DNA of 64,000 nucleotides from Halichondria panicea (taxonomy: Eukaryota > Porifera > Demospongiae > Suberitida > Halichondriidae). Every line of letters starts with the position of its first letter. Position 1 is the first letter of the stretch. Positions 28,641 through 39,155 of this stretch are shown piece after piece. The position numbers and the translations under genes are program-made. Location: contig NC_087391.1 in the NCBI RefSeq assembly GCF_963675165.1, positions 4,328,646 to 4,392,645 on the forward strand, written 5' to 3'. A model generated the notes under the pieces. That model saw only the letters and a program-made list of their open reading frames with translations. It did not search any database and was not told the origin of the DNA.

Positions 28641-28819
28641 AAGCAGCTCAACTAGCTAGACTTTCAATGGGCAGAAAGTCTTTCCTTTTGGTTTCAATGT
28701 CTTCGAGTGAGAAGCGTCCACGATGTATAAAGTGATTGTATTTGTCCACAGGCAATTTAGAGTTTGTCGAAGCGTACACATCAAGATAATTTCACTTATA
28801 CTTGAAAAAAAAATAATAA

Positions 28820-28985
28820 TAATAAACCAGAAGTAGACATTACAAGCGTAAAAGAAGATGCACGCAAAGAAAGTGGAAGGTACAAAGTGACAACACAGGA
28901 AGTGACGTTGGACAATGCAAAGCAGCAGCGTAAATGCTCTAATGCTACTATATATATATAGAGAGTCACTTCTAGATGGTACATA
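28820..28985 (+). pseudogene. Broken fragment of the beta-helix membrane protein C-terminal tail
   Basis: About 130-165 bp here closely match the 3' end of the gene at 30228-33572 (its positions about 33425-33560): both contain GATGCACGCAAAGAAAGTGG, ACACAGGAAGTGACG and GAGCCACTTCT/GAGTCACTTCT. The fragment is interrupted by a TATATA expansion and lacks the rest of the gene. It is probably the remnant of an upstream tandem copy, in the same orientation. Confidence 0.75.
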
Positions 28986-29204
28986 TACCAACATTGTATT
29001 TTGATTTCCGTGTGTATGTATGTTAATTTTTATAGTTTGCATAATAATAAGCACTGTATATGTATAGAGAAGGTGTTAGTGAGTACGCGGCAGCGGAAGT
29101 TTTCCTGGATATGTAAAGTGTTTCTTTAACAATCAATCACTTATTCACTCTAACTAGAACAGAAAATAGAAAAGCATATATACATGTACATATACACTAG
29201 ATAT

Positions 29205-29230
29205 GGGTTAGGGTTAGGGTTTAGGGTTAG
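29205..29230 (+). repeat. Short interstitial telomere-like TTAGGG run
   Basis: Four consecutive TTAGGG-type units (GGGTTAGGGTTAGGGTTTAG then GGTTAG) occur inside intergenic DNA. TTAGGG is the metazoan telomere repeat. The tract is too short to be a telomere; it may mark a repaired break or be chance. Confidence 0.7.
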
Positions 29231-29564
29231 ATGTTCTTCTGGAACATACAACTCTAGAACAACAGGCAATAACAAATACATCTAACACTGGCAAACAGGA
29301 ACTCAAGTTAATTAATTAGGTTCAGTCTGACAAAAGTGGACTCTTCCGAACTGATTTATGTAGGTATATGTACATAATGAACAGCTTTAATGTACAGGAC
29401 GAGAAGGTATATACTCCCCCACACACACGCACACATGCCTGTCTCCTAGCAACACTACGAGTTAGTAGTATATGTATACATGCATGTTACACTATCACTA
29501 TAATTATAGCATTGTACATAATAATGATTGTATACACTCTAGACAAATCATAGGAAGTTAGTGA

Positions 29565-29766
29565 TACCGTATAGCGGGTAATTTTCGTGGGGTAAAATAT
29601 TCGTTATTTTCATGGGAAAGCTAACCTCCACAAAATTTTAACGTAGGCGTGGAACGTAGGAATGCAGTGCAGGCAACAAGACTAAACGAACTTTTTACTC
29701 ACGAAAACCACCATTTCTCGAGTTGAACGAATTTTTTACCCCACGAAACTTACCCGCTATACGGTA
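29565..29766. mobile_element. TACCGTATAGCGGGTA-ended miniature element
   Basis: This 202-bp element has inverted termini of about 30 bp: TACCGTATAGCGGGTAATTT at 29565 and a right end ACTTACCCGCTATACGGTA at 29766; GTGGGGTAAA occurs just inside both. It is non-coding and of the same family as 17130-17380. Confidence 0.75.
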
Positions 29767-29974
29767 GTGAGGCTACAACTATACATGTACATTATACCAT
29801 AGAGCATCTGCATAGATTGAGTAGTTACCTCTCCCTCCTTAATCTATGATTATACTTTGCATTCAATTTAGTATATTCATTGTTGAACACACACAATCAC
29901 ATGTATACCATACATGTATAATTATGATATAATTATGTAGTTCTATTTTAATAAAGGCGACATCATCATACTCT

Positions 29975-30096
29975 TAGCCTCGATCCCAGGCCGAGTTTTC
30001 GCTTTTATAACGGTTAGGCTAGCAACTATGCCTGGTACTAGTTGTCTGCGCATGCGTCAAATTTTCATTGTATTTGTGGTCGGCAAAAATATTTAT

Positions 30097-30134
<38 letters not shown>

Positions 30135-30158
30135 CACACCACACAGGATCGAGGCTAT
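29975..30158. mobile_element. Deleted TAGCCTCG-family element with an internal CA microsatellite
   Basis: The left end TAGCCTCGATCCCAGGCCG and the following sequence to TGGTCGGCAAAAATATTTA match the left ends of the elements at 47352 and 48923. The right end is only CAGGATCGAGGCTA, preceded by a (CA)n run at about 30101-30128. It is an internally deleted derivative lying about 70 bp upstream of the membrane-protein gene. Confidence 0.65.
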
Positions 30159-30227
30159 GATGTTGTGTACCAGCCACGCCCGGTTTTCTGCAAGAAGCCA
30201 TAAAAGCTAATTGAGCTAGCTAGCGCT

Positions 30228-33200
30228 ATGGTTCAACAAGCAGCAATGTACAAGATGGTTCAACTACTCGGCATGTTAGTGACAACTGGTCTCCTCTCTC
30301 TTTGTATGGCAGAGACCTTCCATGTTACTCCAACTTTCCCTGCCCCAGCTGACTGTCCTAAACCTTGTCAAACCTTGGACTACTATGCTCAAAACCAAAA
30401 TTTATCTGCGGGCCACAACAACATCACTCTGATATTCCTGGAGGGAGTTCACAATCTCAGCAGCGAACTTACTGTTAATAATACTAACCTCATAATCATG
30501 CAGCCAGCACTTCCAAATCAGAGACAACGCCCAAAGATTATTGGTCGATGTGACACTGATAATGGTGGGCTTATTAGAATCATAGGCATAGCATTAAATA
30601 CATTGATCGAAGAACTTTTGTTTGAGAATGTTTCACTAAAGCTATATAGATCTATTGACGAATTTTCAAACCTAGATGTTGACAGCTCAATAACGATCAA
30701 AAACTCCATTATATCGAGATCTACTCACGCCAGTATAGGAGTCAATGCCATGTCAGTAAAAAATTGTTTGATTGAGGACACTACGATATATTATATTTTG
30801 GACATATGGGCATTATTTGTTCATGATATACCAAATGTGATGATTGTCAATTCCAACATAAGTCATAATAGTGTCGGGCTTGGATCAGCTAATTCAAACA
30901 TAACACTCAGAAACTCTTCGATTGATAGCAATGACTTCGGAGTTTGGCTAATTGATGATATAGAAAAACACTTCAATATAATGGATAACTGTTCTTTCAC
31001 CCGAAACAAATTCTTAGGAATATGGTTAGGGAATGCTCATCCACAAAAAACAGTAACAACTATTAATGACTGTAAATTTGATAACAATAGCGGAACACCA
31101 ATCCTAGCCTCCGGAAGTACCTTTCATTTGTCAGGAGAGAATGTGTTTTCTAACAACATTGCGGTAAGTGGAGGTGGTCTGGCCTTGTATCAATCAACAG
31201 TGCTATTTGATTCAGGATCGTCTACACGCTTTGAGAACAATACAGCTATGGAGTATGGTGGGGGGATCTACATTGTTACAGATACAGCTTTCCCTCCACA
31301 GCTGCTAGTTCCTCTGGCGAACATAAATTTAAAATTTATTTTAAACCCACTTTGCTTTTATAACAGTGCTAGTGACCACACAAGTGGTGATATTCCGAAT
31401 GTGACGTTCTTTGGGAACAATGCCTATTTTGGTGGAAAGGACATCTTTGGACTCACAAAAATATCAGTCCATAACAATGGTTATGGATGTTCAGTTTCAG
31501 AGGATAGTATCTTTCATTTTGACGATTCAGTACCGAGTTTTTCTCGACTTGCATCAAACCCGTCTCGAGTGTGTTTCTGTGTAAACGATACGCAACAATG
31601 TCAAAACCGTATATACCTTGTAGTTAACGAGACGAGGTTTCCGGGAGAGAATTTTGATGTTTTCGTAGTTCTCGTGGGATTCAACTTTAGTAGAGTAACA
31701 GGAACTGTGTTTGCTACTGTACTGGATGGGAATACTGGAAATATCAGTGATATTCAACGCATACAATATATCAATGACTATGCACAATGCACAAAACTAA
31801 CCTACACAGTAATGTCCAATCAAACAAGCAGGCCCCTCCAACTAAGCCTCTCTGCTGAACAATCGTATGTTCAAGGCAATCATAATGATATAAGTAAAGA
31901 AAGTGTAAAAAGCATATACTCTGATGAATGCAGCCATACAATACCGTGTGCAGCTCTTCTCACTACGTCCGTCTTCATTAACATCACTGTTAATAAATGT
32001 CCTCTGGGGTTTCAGCTTGATAAGACTTCAGGGGTGTGCGAATGTGACAAAAGCAGCACTCAGTTGAATGTAACCTGTGACATTCAAAACCACACTGGCT
32101 ACATCATCAGAGAAGGAACTGTGTGGGTGGGAGTGGACACTGTCAAAAATGAAACTGACCTTTACTACTTGTACCAATACTGTCCTAGTGACTACTGCAA
32201 TAGGTCTGCAATAGCTGTTCACTTGACATCCCCTGATTCACAGTGCAGCTCGAACCGTACTGGAATTTTGTGTGGGAGATGTGATGACGACCACAGCCTG
32301 CAATTAGGAGGTGATCGGTGCATACAATGCCATGACAATAGTTTTGTTGCTTTGTTGATAGTGTTCGCCACCCTTGGGATTTTACTGGTTGCTATGATTA
32401 CACTCTTCAACGTCACAGTTGCCAATGGCACCATAAATGGACTCCTATTCTATGCAAATGTTGTGTGGATTAACAATGCTATATTGTTCCCACAGCGGAA
32501 CATTGGCTACTACATCATCACTGTGCCTATTGCTTGGATTAATCTGGACTTCGATATTGAGACCTGTTTCAGCCAAAATTTGGATCAACTAACTAAAAGT
32601 GGTTTACAGTTTGTGTTCCCAGTGTACATCTGGTGCATTGCTGGCCTTATTATTTTAGTTTGTCGGCATTCCATAAAAGCTACTCAATTCTTTGGTGGAA
32701 ATTCTGTTGCTGTTTTATCTACTCTCATCCTACTATCTTATGGGAAGCTGTTCAGGATTATCACAAATGTGTTCACTCCAGCTGACATTTCTGGCTCTGA
32801 TGGTTCTATTCGCAGAGTTTGGTCCCTTGATGGAAATGTTGAATATGGAATAACACATGGACACATTATCTTAATGGTGGTTGCACTACTATTTATGCTA
32901 CTGTTTTGGTTGCCATTCACCTTGACTCTCCTTCTAGTACCTTTCCTAAAAGCCAAGTCAAACTACCCACCCCTTCGCTGGATTAACAAATTCATGCCCT
33001 TTTTTGATACCTTTTACGGTCCTTTTAAAAACAAGCGACATCATCAAGTGTGGACGGGGATTCTGCTCATTTCACGTGTAGTGATATTGATTGTTTTTGC
33101 ATCAACCTCGACTTCCAATCCGAATGCTAACATACTGGTGTTGACCATTATAGCTACACTCCTGCTACTCTACATAGCATTTGTGGGATTTCTCTACACG

Positions 33201-33572
33201 CAGTGGTTTGCGTCTGTGCTTGAAGTATTATACCTATTCAACCTCATCATTTTAGGTGGAGCATTCTTGTTTTATCAAACGCAACCGGAAGATGTCCGAC
33301 AAAAGGAGACCATCAATCCAGTGACAGCTACTTCAGTTTGCATTGCTCTCCTTCAGTTTACTTGCATTATAATCTTCCACATAGCCAAGAAGGTCGGACC
33401 CAAGCTTCAGAGGCTCATTAAGAAACCAGAAATACAAGATGCACGCAAAGAAAGTGGAAGGCACGAAGTGATAACACAGGAAGTGACGCTCGTCAATGCA
33501 AGGGAGCAGCATACATACTATAATGCCACTGATTATAGAGAGCCACTTCTGGATGATACTGTGATAACCTGA
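30228..33572 (+). CDS. Beta-helix ectodomain, multi-pass membrane protein (receptor-like)
   Basis: A single uninterrupted 1114-codon exon. A second in-frame ATG at 30246 is an alternative start. An N-terminal hydrophobic signal peptide (MVQLLGMLVTTGLLSLCMA) is followed by CPKPCQTLDYYA. A large ectodomain of pectin-lyase/right-handed beta-helix type follows, rich in N-x-S/T sites and in NNT and GGG(I/L) turns (NNIAVSGGGLALYQ, NNTAMEYGGGIYI). A cysteine-rich knot (CPLGFQLD…CECD; GILCGRCDD) precedes about nine or ten hydrophobic spans from residue ~704 to ~1060, then a cytoplasmic tail ending about residue 1114. Such beta-helix plus multi-pass proteins form large uncharacterised families in sponges and cnidarians (family knowledge, from memory). 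It is probably a cell-surface receptor or adhesion protein; ligand unknown. It lies between copy 2 and the truncated copy 3 of the CARD-lipase-GTPase array, with a broken tail copy upstream. Confidence 0.85.
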   Translation: MVQQAAMYKMVQLLGMLVTTGLLSLCMAETFHVTPTFPAPADCPKPCQTLDYYAQNQNLSAGHNNITLIFLEGVHNLSSELTVNNTNLIIMQPALPNQRQRPKIIGRCDTDNGGLIRIIGIALNTLIEELLFENVSLKLYRSIDEFSNLDVDSSITIKNSIISRSTHASIGVNAMSVKNCLIEDTTIYYILDIWALFVHDIPNVMIVNSNISHNSVGLGSANSNITLRNSSIDSNDFGVWLIDDIEKHFNIMDNCSFTRNKFLGIWLGNAHPQKTVTTINDCKFDNNSGTPILASGSTFHLSGENVFSNNIAVSGGGLALYQSTVLFDSGSSTRFENNTAMEYGGGIYIVTDTAFPPQLLVPLANINLKFILNPLCFYNSASDHTSGDIPNVTFFGNNAYFGGKDIFGLTKISVHNNGYGCSVSEDSIFHFDDSVPSFSRLASNPSRVCFCVNDTQQCQNRIYLVVNETRFPGENFDVFVVLVGFNFSRVTGTVFATVLDGNTGNISDIQRIQYINDYAQCTKLTYTVMSNQTSRPLQLSLSAEQSYVQGNHNDISKESVKSIYSDECSHTIPCAALLTTSVFINITVNKCPLGFQLDKTSGVCECDKSSTQLNVTCDIQNHTGYIIREGTVWVGVDTVKNETDLYYLYQYCPSDYCNRSAIAVHLTSPDSQCSSNRTGILCGRCDDDHSLQLGGDRCIQCHDNSFVALLIVFATLGILLVAMITLFNVTVANGTINGLLFYANVVWINNAILFPQRNIGYYIITVPIAWINLDFDIETCFSQNLDQLTKSGLQFVFPVYIWCIAGLIILVCRHSIKATQFFGGNSVAVLSTLILLSYGKLFRIITNVFTPADISGSDGSIRRVWSLDGNVEYGITHGHIILMVVALLFMLLFWLPFTLTLLLVPFLKAKSNYPPLRWINKFMPFFDTFYGPFKNKRHHQVWTGILLISRVVILIVFASTSTSNPNANILVLTIIATLLLLYIAFVGFLYTQWFASVLEVLYLFNLIILGGAFLFYQTQPEDVRQKETINPVTATSVCIALLQFTCIIIFHIAKKVGPKLQRLIKKPEIQDARKESGRHEVITQEVTLVNAREQHTYYNATDYREPLLDDTVIT

Positions 33573-34050
33573 ACAATTAAGGACATTGTTCTATATAGTT
33601 TAGAGTAGATGTCATAGTTCAGAGTAGAGTACACTAATCTTCCTTTTTGTTTTATGTTCTAGAAGTTTATTTACTGTTTTATATTAAGTAGCTTTCTGAG
33701 TGTTGTATCTCATGGTTCAATCAGTTATTCTTTACGCTGAACATTATATGTGGAGATACTACAGATACGTAGCAAAACAGCTAGTTAACATTGTACGAAC
33801 ATTTTTGCATTTTGCTGCATTGGTTCGAGAAAGGCAGCAGCACGTTTGTTACTTGGAGAAGATTACCTATAAAGCAGTGTAGCCAAGCCGAGAATATGCC
33901 AGCGTTTGATGTTACCATACCCCTATACCCACTTCAGTTGTGCACGAGGACCATACCTTTGCACGCTCTTCACCCCCTCAACCAACACGAAGCCGTCAAC
34001 CAGCTTTTCAATCAGCTAATTAGCAGCTTCATTTTTGAGATCAAGATTAA
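33573..34050. other. Spacer between membrane-protein gene and truncated copy 3
   Basis: About 480 bp. This is where the missing first half of exon 9 of copy 3 would be expected. A frame beginning at ATG 33896 has a stretch (HEAVNQLFNQ) weakly resembling AEALNQHLQQ of copy 1, but in another frame from the clear homology downstream. Otherwise nothing is recognised. Confidence 0.4.
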
Positions 34051-35867
34051 GAGAAACGATACACTTCCCTTACCCATATCCAGTTCCTGTTGTTGCTGCA
34101 GAGCCATGTCCTAGCTTTGGATGAGAGTCTTGGAATATTTCTAGACAGTCTCTTTGAGCACATAGCAAGGAAGTGTTGGAAACGAGGTCTAGAAAATGTA
34201 CCTGTTCTCTCCCGAAAAAGTATTGAGCACTTTTGTCCTTTCAGCCTTAGACGAGAATCTGTGAATGATACCAAGCTAAAATCTCCAGTGAAGGCTTTGA
34301 TCAAAGCTAGAAAACAACTGTTAGAGTCGGTTGATGAATTAAACTTAATGCACAACGTTCAATCTGCCATTGATGTTACAAAAAAACTGGCAAAGGAGGT
34401 TAAGGATATTCAAGAAGGTGTTGTCAAGATATGTGCTGCATTGCTTGCTGCTTTAATGGAGCAGCAAATCCAGATTCCCCTTTTAAGTAGCCACATAAGC
34501 ACTGCTGCAGCCCTGTCCACCATATCATCAGTAGTTATGGGTGCTTGGACATTTGTGAGTATGGGATTAGCTGAAATCTCTAAAGTTTTGAGTTCGTCCG
34601 AAGGCCAATCTTTCAAAATTGAAATCGAAGACTATATCAATACAGTATACTACAGCACAACTCTAAACCGAAACAAAAGTCGAGAGGAACGTTCATATGC
34701 GAATAAGTTGGGATCTTTGATTGGAGAAATCAAAGAGGGTCCAACCGTCACTTGTAGCGAGGAGTACATCAGCTATTCACTCGAATGCCAGCTTAAAAAA
34801 CTTTCCAAACAGCTAAATTTAAACGAATCCACTCAAGTGAGTCATCTTGTTAGCTCCTGGAATGCAGTCTTCAAGAAAAATGCTCTATCTCTTGTTGCCA
34901 AGACTCATCAACCACTAATTGCTCGCTGGCTTAAATGGTCGTTACTCACTCACAATCTAAGAGAAACACTTGCTAGCTACCTCTGTGTGGCAGTAATTGG
35001 TATCTCAAATTCAGGCAAATCTTTGCTTGTAAATAGCCTATTCAAAACAAAAGTAAGTTTTTTCACATTTGCATACATAATTATACTTTGGTAAATCATG
35101 TTTCATTTTATGTACATAGGCTCAAGTTGGAACTACACAGTCAAAGAAAACAGTGGTTCCATTTTTGTACAATTTGGATGGGATGGTAGACAATCTCGAC
35201 GTTGTAGATTTCCCTGGTATTGATGACAAGGATGGAATACCAGAGCTAATGAACCTGCTAGTGAGCCTCGCCCAAGTTGTCCTGTGTGTTGTGAACTACA
35301 AGTGAGTGCTGTTAATATTGTAACCAAGTAAAGTACTGTATTGAGGTGTCATGTGATCAGTATGTATAGTGAATTACTAAGTATGCTGCTTTTTTTCTAC
35401 ATACACATACAGGAGTGTCAACTCCAAATCTCTCACAGATTTGCTCTGTCAACTTGAAAAAGAGGATATCCCTGTGCTTTTGTGCATAACACATGGAGAC
35501 TGTTTGTGTGCTGACATTTGCGAGGAACTTACTAATGAAGATGGTGAGAAGCCAGCAATCGAAACAATGAAACACTGTCTTGAACTTGAATTAAAGGTGT
35601 GTTTATTAACGAAATAATAACAGTTTTTTAAAGACAACATTTATTTAATCGTGCAGGCTACCACTGAAGTACTCAGCAGTCACCATGTCATGTACATTGA
35701 TGTACTTTTGCTTTAACAAGCAGCAATCACACCTATCTGTCGAAGAGCTAAAATTGTTGGGGGTATTTTCAATAGCCAAAATTGGATGGTGGCTCGTGGA
35801 AACTATCCGCGATAAGCTTGATCAGCCTGCTATTGCTAACAAACTTCAAGCATTTTTACAGCCTTAA
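34051..35867 (+). pseudogene. Truncated third copy of the CARD-lipase-GTPase gene (helical region and GTPase only)
   Basis: Clear homology to the 3' part of copies 1 and 2: 34051-35052 (second half of exon 9), 35120-35301 (182 bp, the same length as in copy 2), 35413-35596 and a last exon near 35657-35867. It includes MEQQIQIPLL, CSEEYISYSLE, HQPLIARWLKWSLL, P-loop GISNSGKS and DFPGIDDKD; the G4-like position reads THGD instead of TFAD. Exons 1-8 and the start of exon 9 (CARD, lipase, beta-rich segment) are missing; upstream lies the membrane-protein gene. In the last exon, the frame entering at 35657 hits a TAA after about 19 codons, while the homologous C-terminus (…LVETIRDKL…LQAFLQP) runs in another frame, so either a GT-GT donor shift at 35599 or a frameshift is involved. 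I call it a probable pseudogene, but a short GTPase-only gene is possible. Confidence 0.75.
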
Positions 35868-37080
35868 TAAGCCATGACAGACAATTAATTTTATATGCTG
35901 TGTAATGATATTTAGGCCATCAAAGTAGATCGGTTTTTGTATTAAAATTGATGAGGCCATGAGGTCATTTTTCCTTATCATGCTGAGAAGGCACAATTTA
36001 ATTGGTATACAGTAGACTCGTTAATCCGACCACCCCCGCCCCACGGTAGCCTCATTCCCAGGCCAATTTGTCCTTATTTTAGAGACAACTCAGCTGGGAA
36101 CAAGGCTATCCCCGTGGGTCCTGCTCTGCTATTCAGTATCTAAATCTAGATGCGTCCAGTTCAATACTGTTGCATTCCGTAAGAAGCCAGATTCTGAAAT
36201 TTGAAGAACCGTAGAGTGACAGAGATGATACCGGGAGATGTGAGCAGCTGCCTTGCCTTGAATCAAAACCATGATTAGAGGAAAGAACGTGATGAAGCTA
36301 GAGAACCATATTTTGATTAGTCAAGAGCCATTGTCCGCGAGTAGTTTTTCATAAGATTTGCTTTGGGAAGTCTTCTGCAGACATGCGGGGTGAAAATATG
36401 TGTACCTTCAATGCAGTGACCTTATACCTGAGAACTAATCTGTTGTTTTTATGAGTTGCATGCCCTCTTCTCTTTATACGCCCTAGGCTTGCTGATATCG
36501 TCATCTATATGTTACTAGTTGGGCCACGCCCAACCTTGGACGCTCACGTACAGTGGAGGTCCGACACGAATACCTCAATAGGCTAAAATTGAGTTAATCA
36601 GTTTTACATGCAACAATGACTTTACTGTTGAATTTTGCACGTGACCAAGCCTAATCAAGTCTAGCAATGAAATGAGATCAACCCTACTCCTCCAACCTGT
36701 CCTGGATACGCTGCCGCCTAAACTTTTCTCAGTAATGTACGCTGTCACTTAGCCTCGATTCCAGGCCGCGAAGAGAAAGGTGGCCTGAAATCGTGCCTAG
36801 CTGTCTTTTATAGCCTACCTTAGCTATATTAATTTTTACGTCGGCTATTTCTGCAAATGAAAGTAAAATCGCAAAAATATGTACTAGATAATACCACTTG
36901 CGAGTAATTATAGAAACGCTATAATTTCACAGAATTTGGTGTATGGTGCAGGTGAGTGTCTAGGGTTGGGCAACGCCCAACTACTATGTCACTATGAAAA
37001 ATGCAATTAAGACCCTTGCATACCCTCATTAATTAATACATTAGCGACTTAATGACCTGTCCTCATCCGCTATCAATCAG
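35868..37080. other. Repeat-bearing intergenic region left of the gap
   Basis: It contains a pogo-like end (CAGTAGACTCGTTAATCCG, about 36010), a TAGCCTC-type hairpin at 36047-36108 and a decayed TAGCCTCGATTCCAGG copy near 36751. The last 34 bases before the gap (37047-37080) match 59721-59754 with one difference. No gene is seen. Confidence 0.55.
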
Positions 37081-37280
37081 NNNNNNNNNNNNNNNNNNNN
37101 NNNNNNNNNNNNNNNNNNNNNNNNNNNNNNNNNNNNNNNNNNNNNNNNNNNNNNNNNNNNNNNNNNNNNNNNNNNNNNNNNNNNNNNNNNNNNNNNNNNN
37201 NNNNNNNNNNNNNNNNNNNNNNNNNNNNNNNNNNNNNNNNNNNNNNNNNNNNNNNNNNNNNNNNNNNNNNNNNNNNNNNN
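37081..37280. other. Assembly gap (200 N)
   Basis: Two hundred undetermined bases. The round length suggests a placeholder of unknown true size, so order and distance across it are less certain than elsewhere. Confidence 0.99.
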
Positions 37281-39155
37281 AGATCTACATGGCAATGCAT
37301 GAATGCATGTATATAGTGTTTGATTCTAAGATGCTTACACAGTATGTAAATTCTCATCTCACTATAATAGGCCTAGGGTATTAATTTATAATTATTGTGT
37401 TTAGAGAATTGAATCCATGATACGACAGTTTTAAATACACTCTTTTGTTTACCTTGCGTCTTGCATCAATATGCTTTATTATCTATACTATAACTATTAT
37501 TCCCATTTTCAGTTAACAAACTAGATGACAATGCCCATGCATAGGTAAATATCTACCACTCTGAAACAAACAGTATTTCGAGAGCCCACCATGAGCGTTG
37601 CGTGACTACCGGTAGCTACGTACGTATACGATCGACCTGAATGACACCTTAATTTTAATTGGGTCATATCAATCAAAATACCGGTTCTTCACCGCAATAT
37701 ACAGGTTAATTTTGCACACATAAAGTGTAAAAAACAAGTGTGCTTTTGCTTCTACTATACATGTTATGTTTTTTTATTCTCAGAACATTCTGTTTTTTGT
37801 GACTATAATAATTATGTTCAGTTGCAGCTTTAATTTGAGGGCCCATATGATAATAAATGTAATGGATAGTTCCAAACTTTTGCGCATGCATTGCCTTGGC
37901 TCTCGTAACACTCCATTCAGTAATAATTCAAAATGTGTGTAGCCAGCTAAAATGGTGTACATTGTTGTCCCTACACTCGTATCTACTCCCACTTTTTATT
38001 GCCTCCCCCAGCGAATACGATCCTGTGTAGTGTGAAATACGAGATTGGTCAGGTGAAGGTGTTCTCAGTGACCGTGGGTGTGGGCTAGTGAGTTCACATA
38101 CAAGCTTTTGTAAAATTAATGATGTGTCTATAACTTAGTTGTAATCATGGCTTATACTAGCACAGGTCTCTAATTGAACGAGGCAAAGCCAAGTGCTATT
38201 TACCTTGCCAGGCGGCTTGTTATGAGTGTGCTATTGATCTCTTTTTAACAATCATACTATTGTGATGCCTCCTTTATTCGAAAACAAGCCCCTGTACAAT
38301 TAGCTTTATCACTCACTGCATGTACGATTCGTATAATATAGTTACATCATACGATTAAAAATAGTTGCGCTATCTTATCTTTTGCTTCAAATATAATTAT
38401 GCATATACCAGTATGGCCCGCGAGACTCCCTGCATGAGTGGGGAAGTAATTATAGCCATATTGCCTTATATAGCCATGCAGCTCACTAGATGAGCTTTGC
38501 AGGCACACAATGGCACTGCATGAGATTTCCTCGAATGCATGCATTAATCATGCAGTGACTGTAGATTTCTCCTGGCTGTATAGAGTATAACACTGTCATT
38601 CAATGTGGAATGTATAATCTATAGTGTATTTAATGTTTTGACCAAGTCTTTTTTTTAACCATTCATAAAAATTGTTTCTTCTTTCCTCCCCTGTAGGCTG
38701 GGCCCATTCCAGTGGCCTCTAGAACAAGAAGAGATGGAAACTTCTCACGTCTCAACTGCATGACTTTGAACTGTATACATGAACATAAGTGGCACCTCTT
38801 GTTTTAATACCACGACTTGCATCCTACTTGTTTATTTTGCAAGTACATTTCATGTACGCTGTGATTTAATTGTTCTGACAAGCTGTCGTAATGATTATTT
38901 AATAGTAGATGTTAAGCTTACTCGATTATGCATGCAGCATGGCAGCTTTGAAGATAAGCTGATGCATAGTTCAAGTTCTATAATAAGAGTGCAGGCTCAT
39001 GCATGCATGCATGCAGCTAGCCTGTAGAGACTCAGTGTTTGTAGTTTGTGCTCAGTGGGCGTGTTGCAAAGGGAATTTCCCTCATTATGAAAATTGAACG
39101 GTAATGATCACAAGTTACTTTGAATCTGTAAAGAAGCCCACGTGGCTTCATCTGC
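37281..39155. other. Intergenic region upstream of ANAPC1
   Basis: Mostly AT-rich sequence. A pyrimidine tract with CTGTAG at about 38680-38697 followed by GCTGGGCCCATTCC could be an acceptor for a non-coding or 5' exon, possibly of ANAPC1. I cannot confirm it. No other gene is recognised. Confidence 0.4.

Noticed and set aside
37052-37384. Open frames spanning the gap
   Set aside because: They are produced by reading through the N run.
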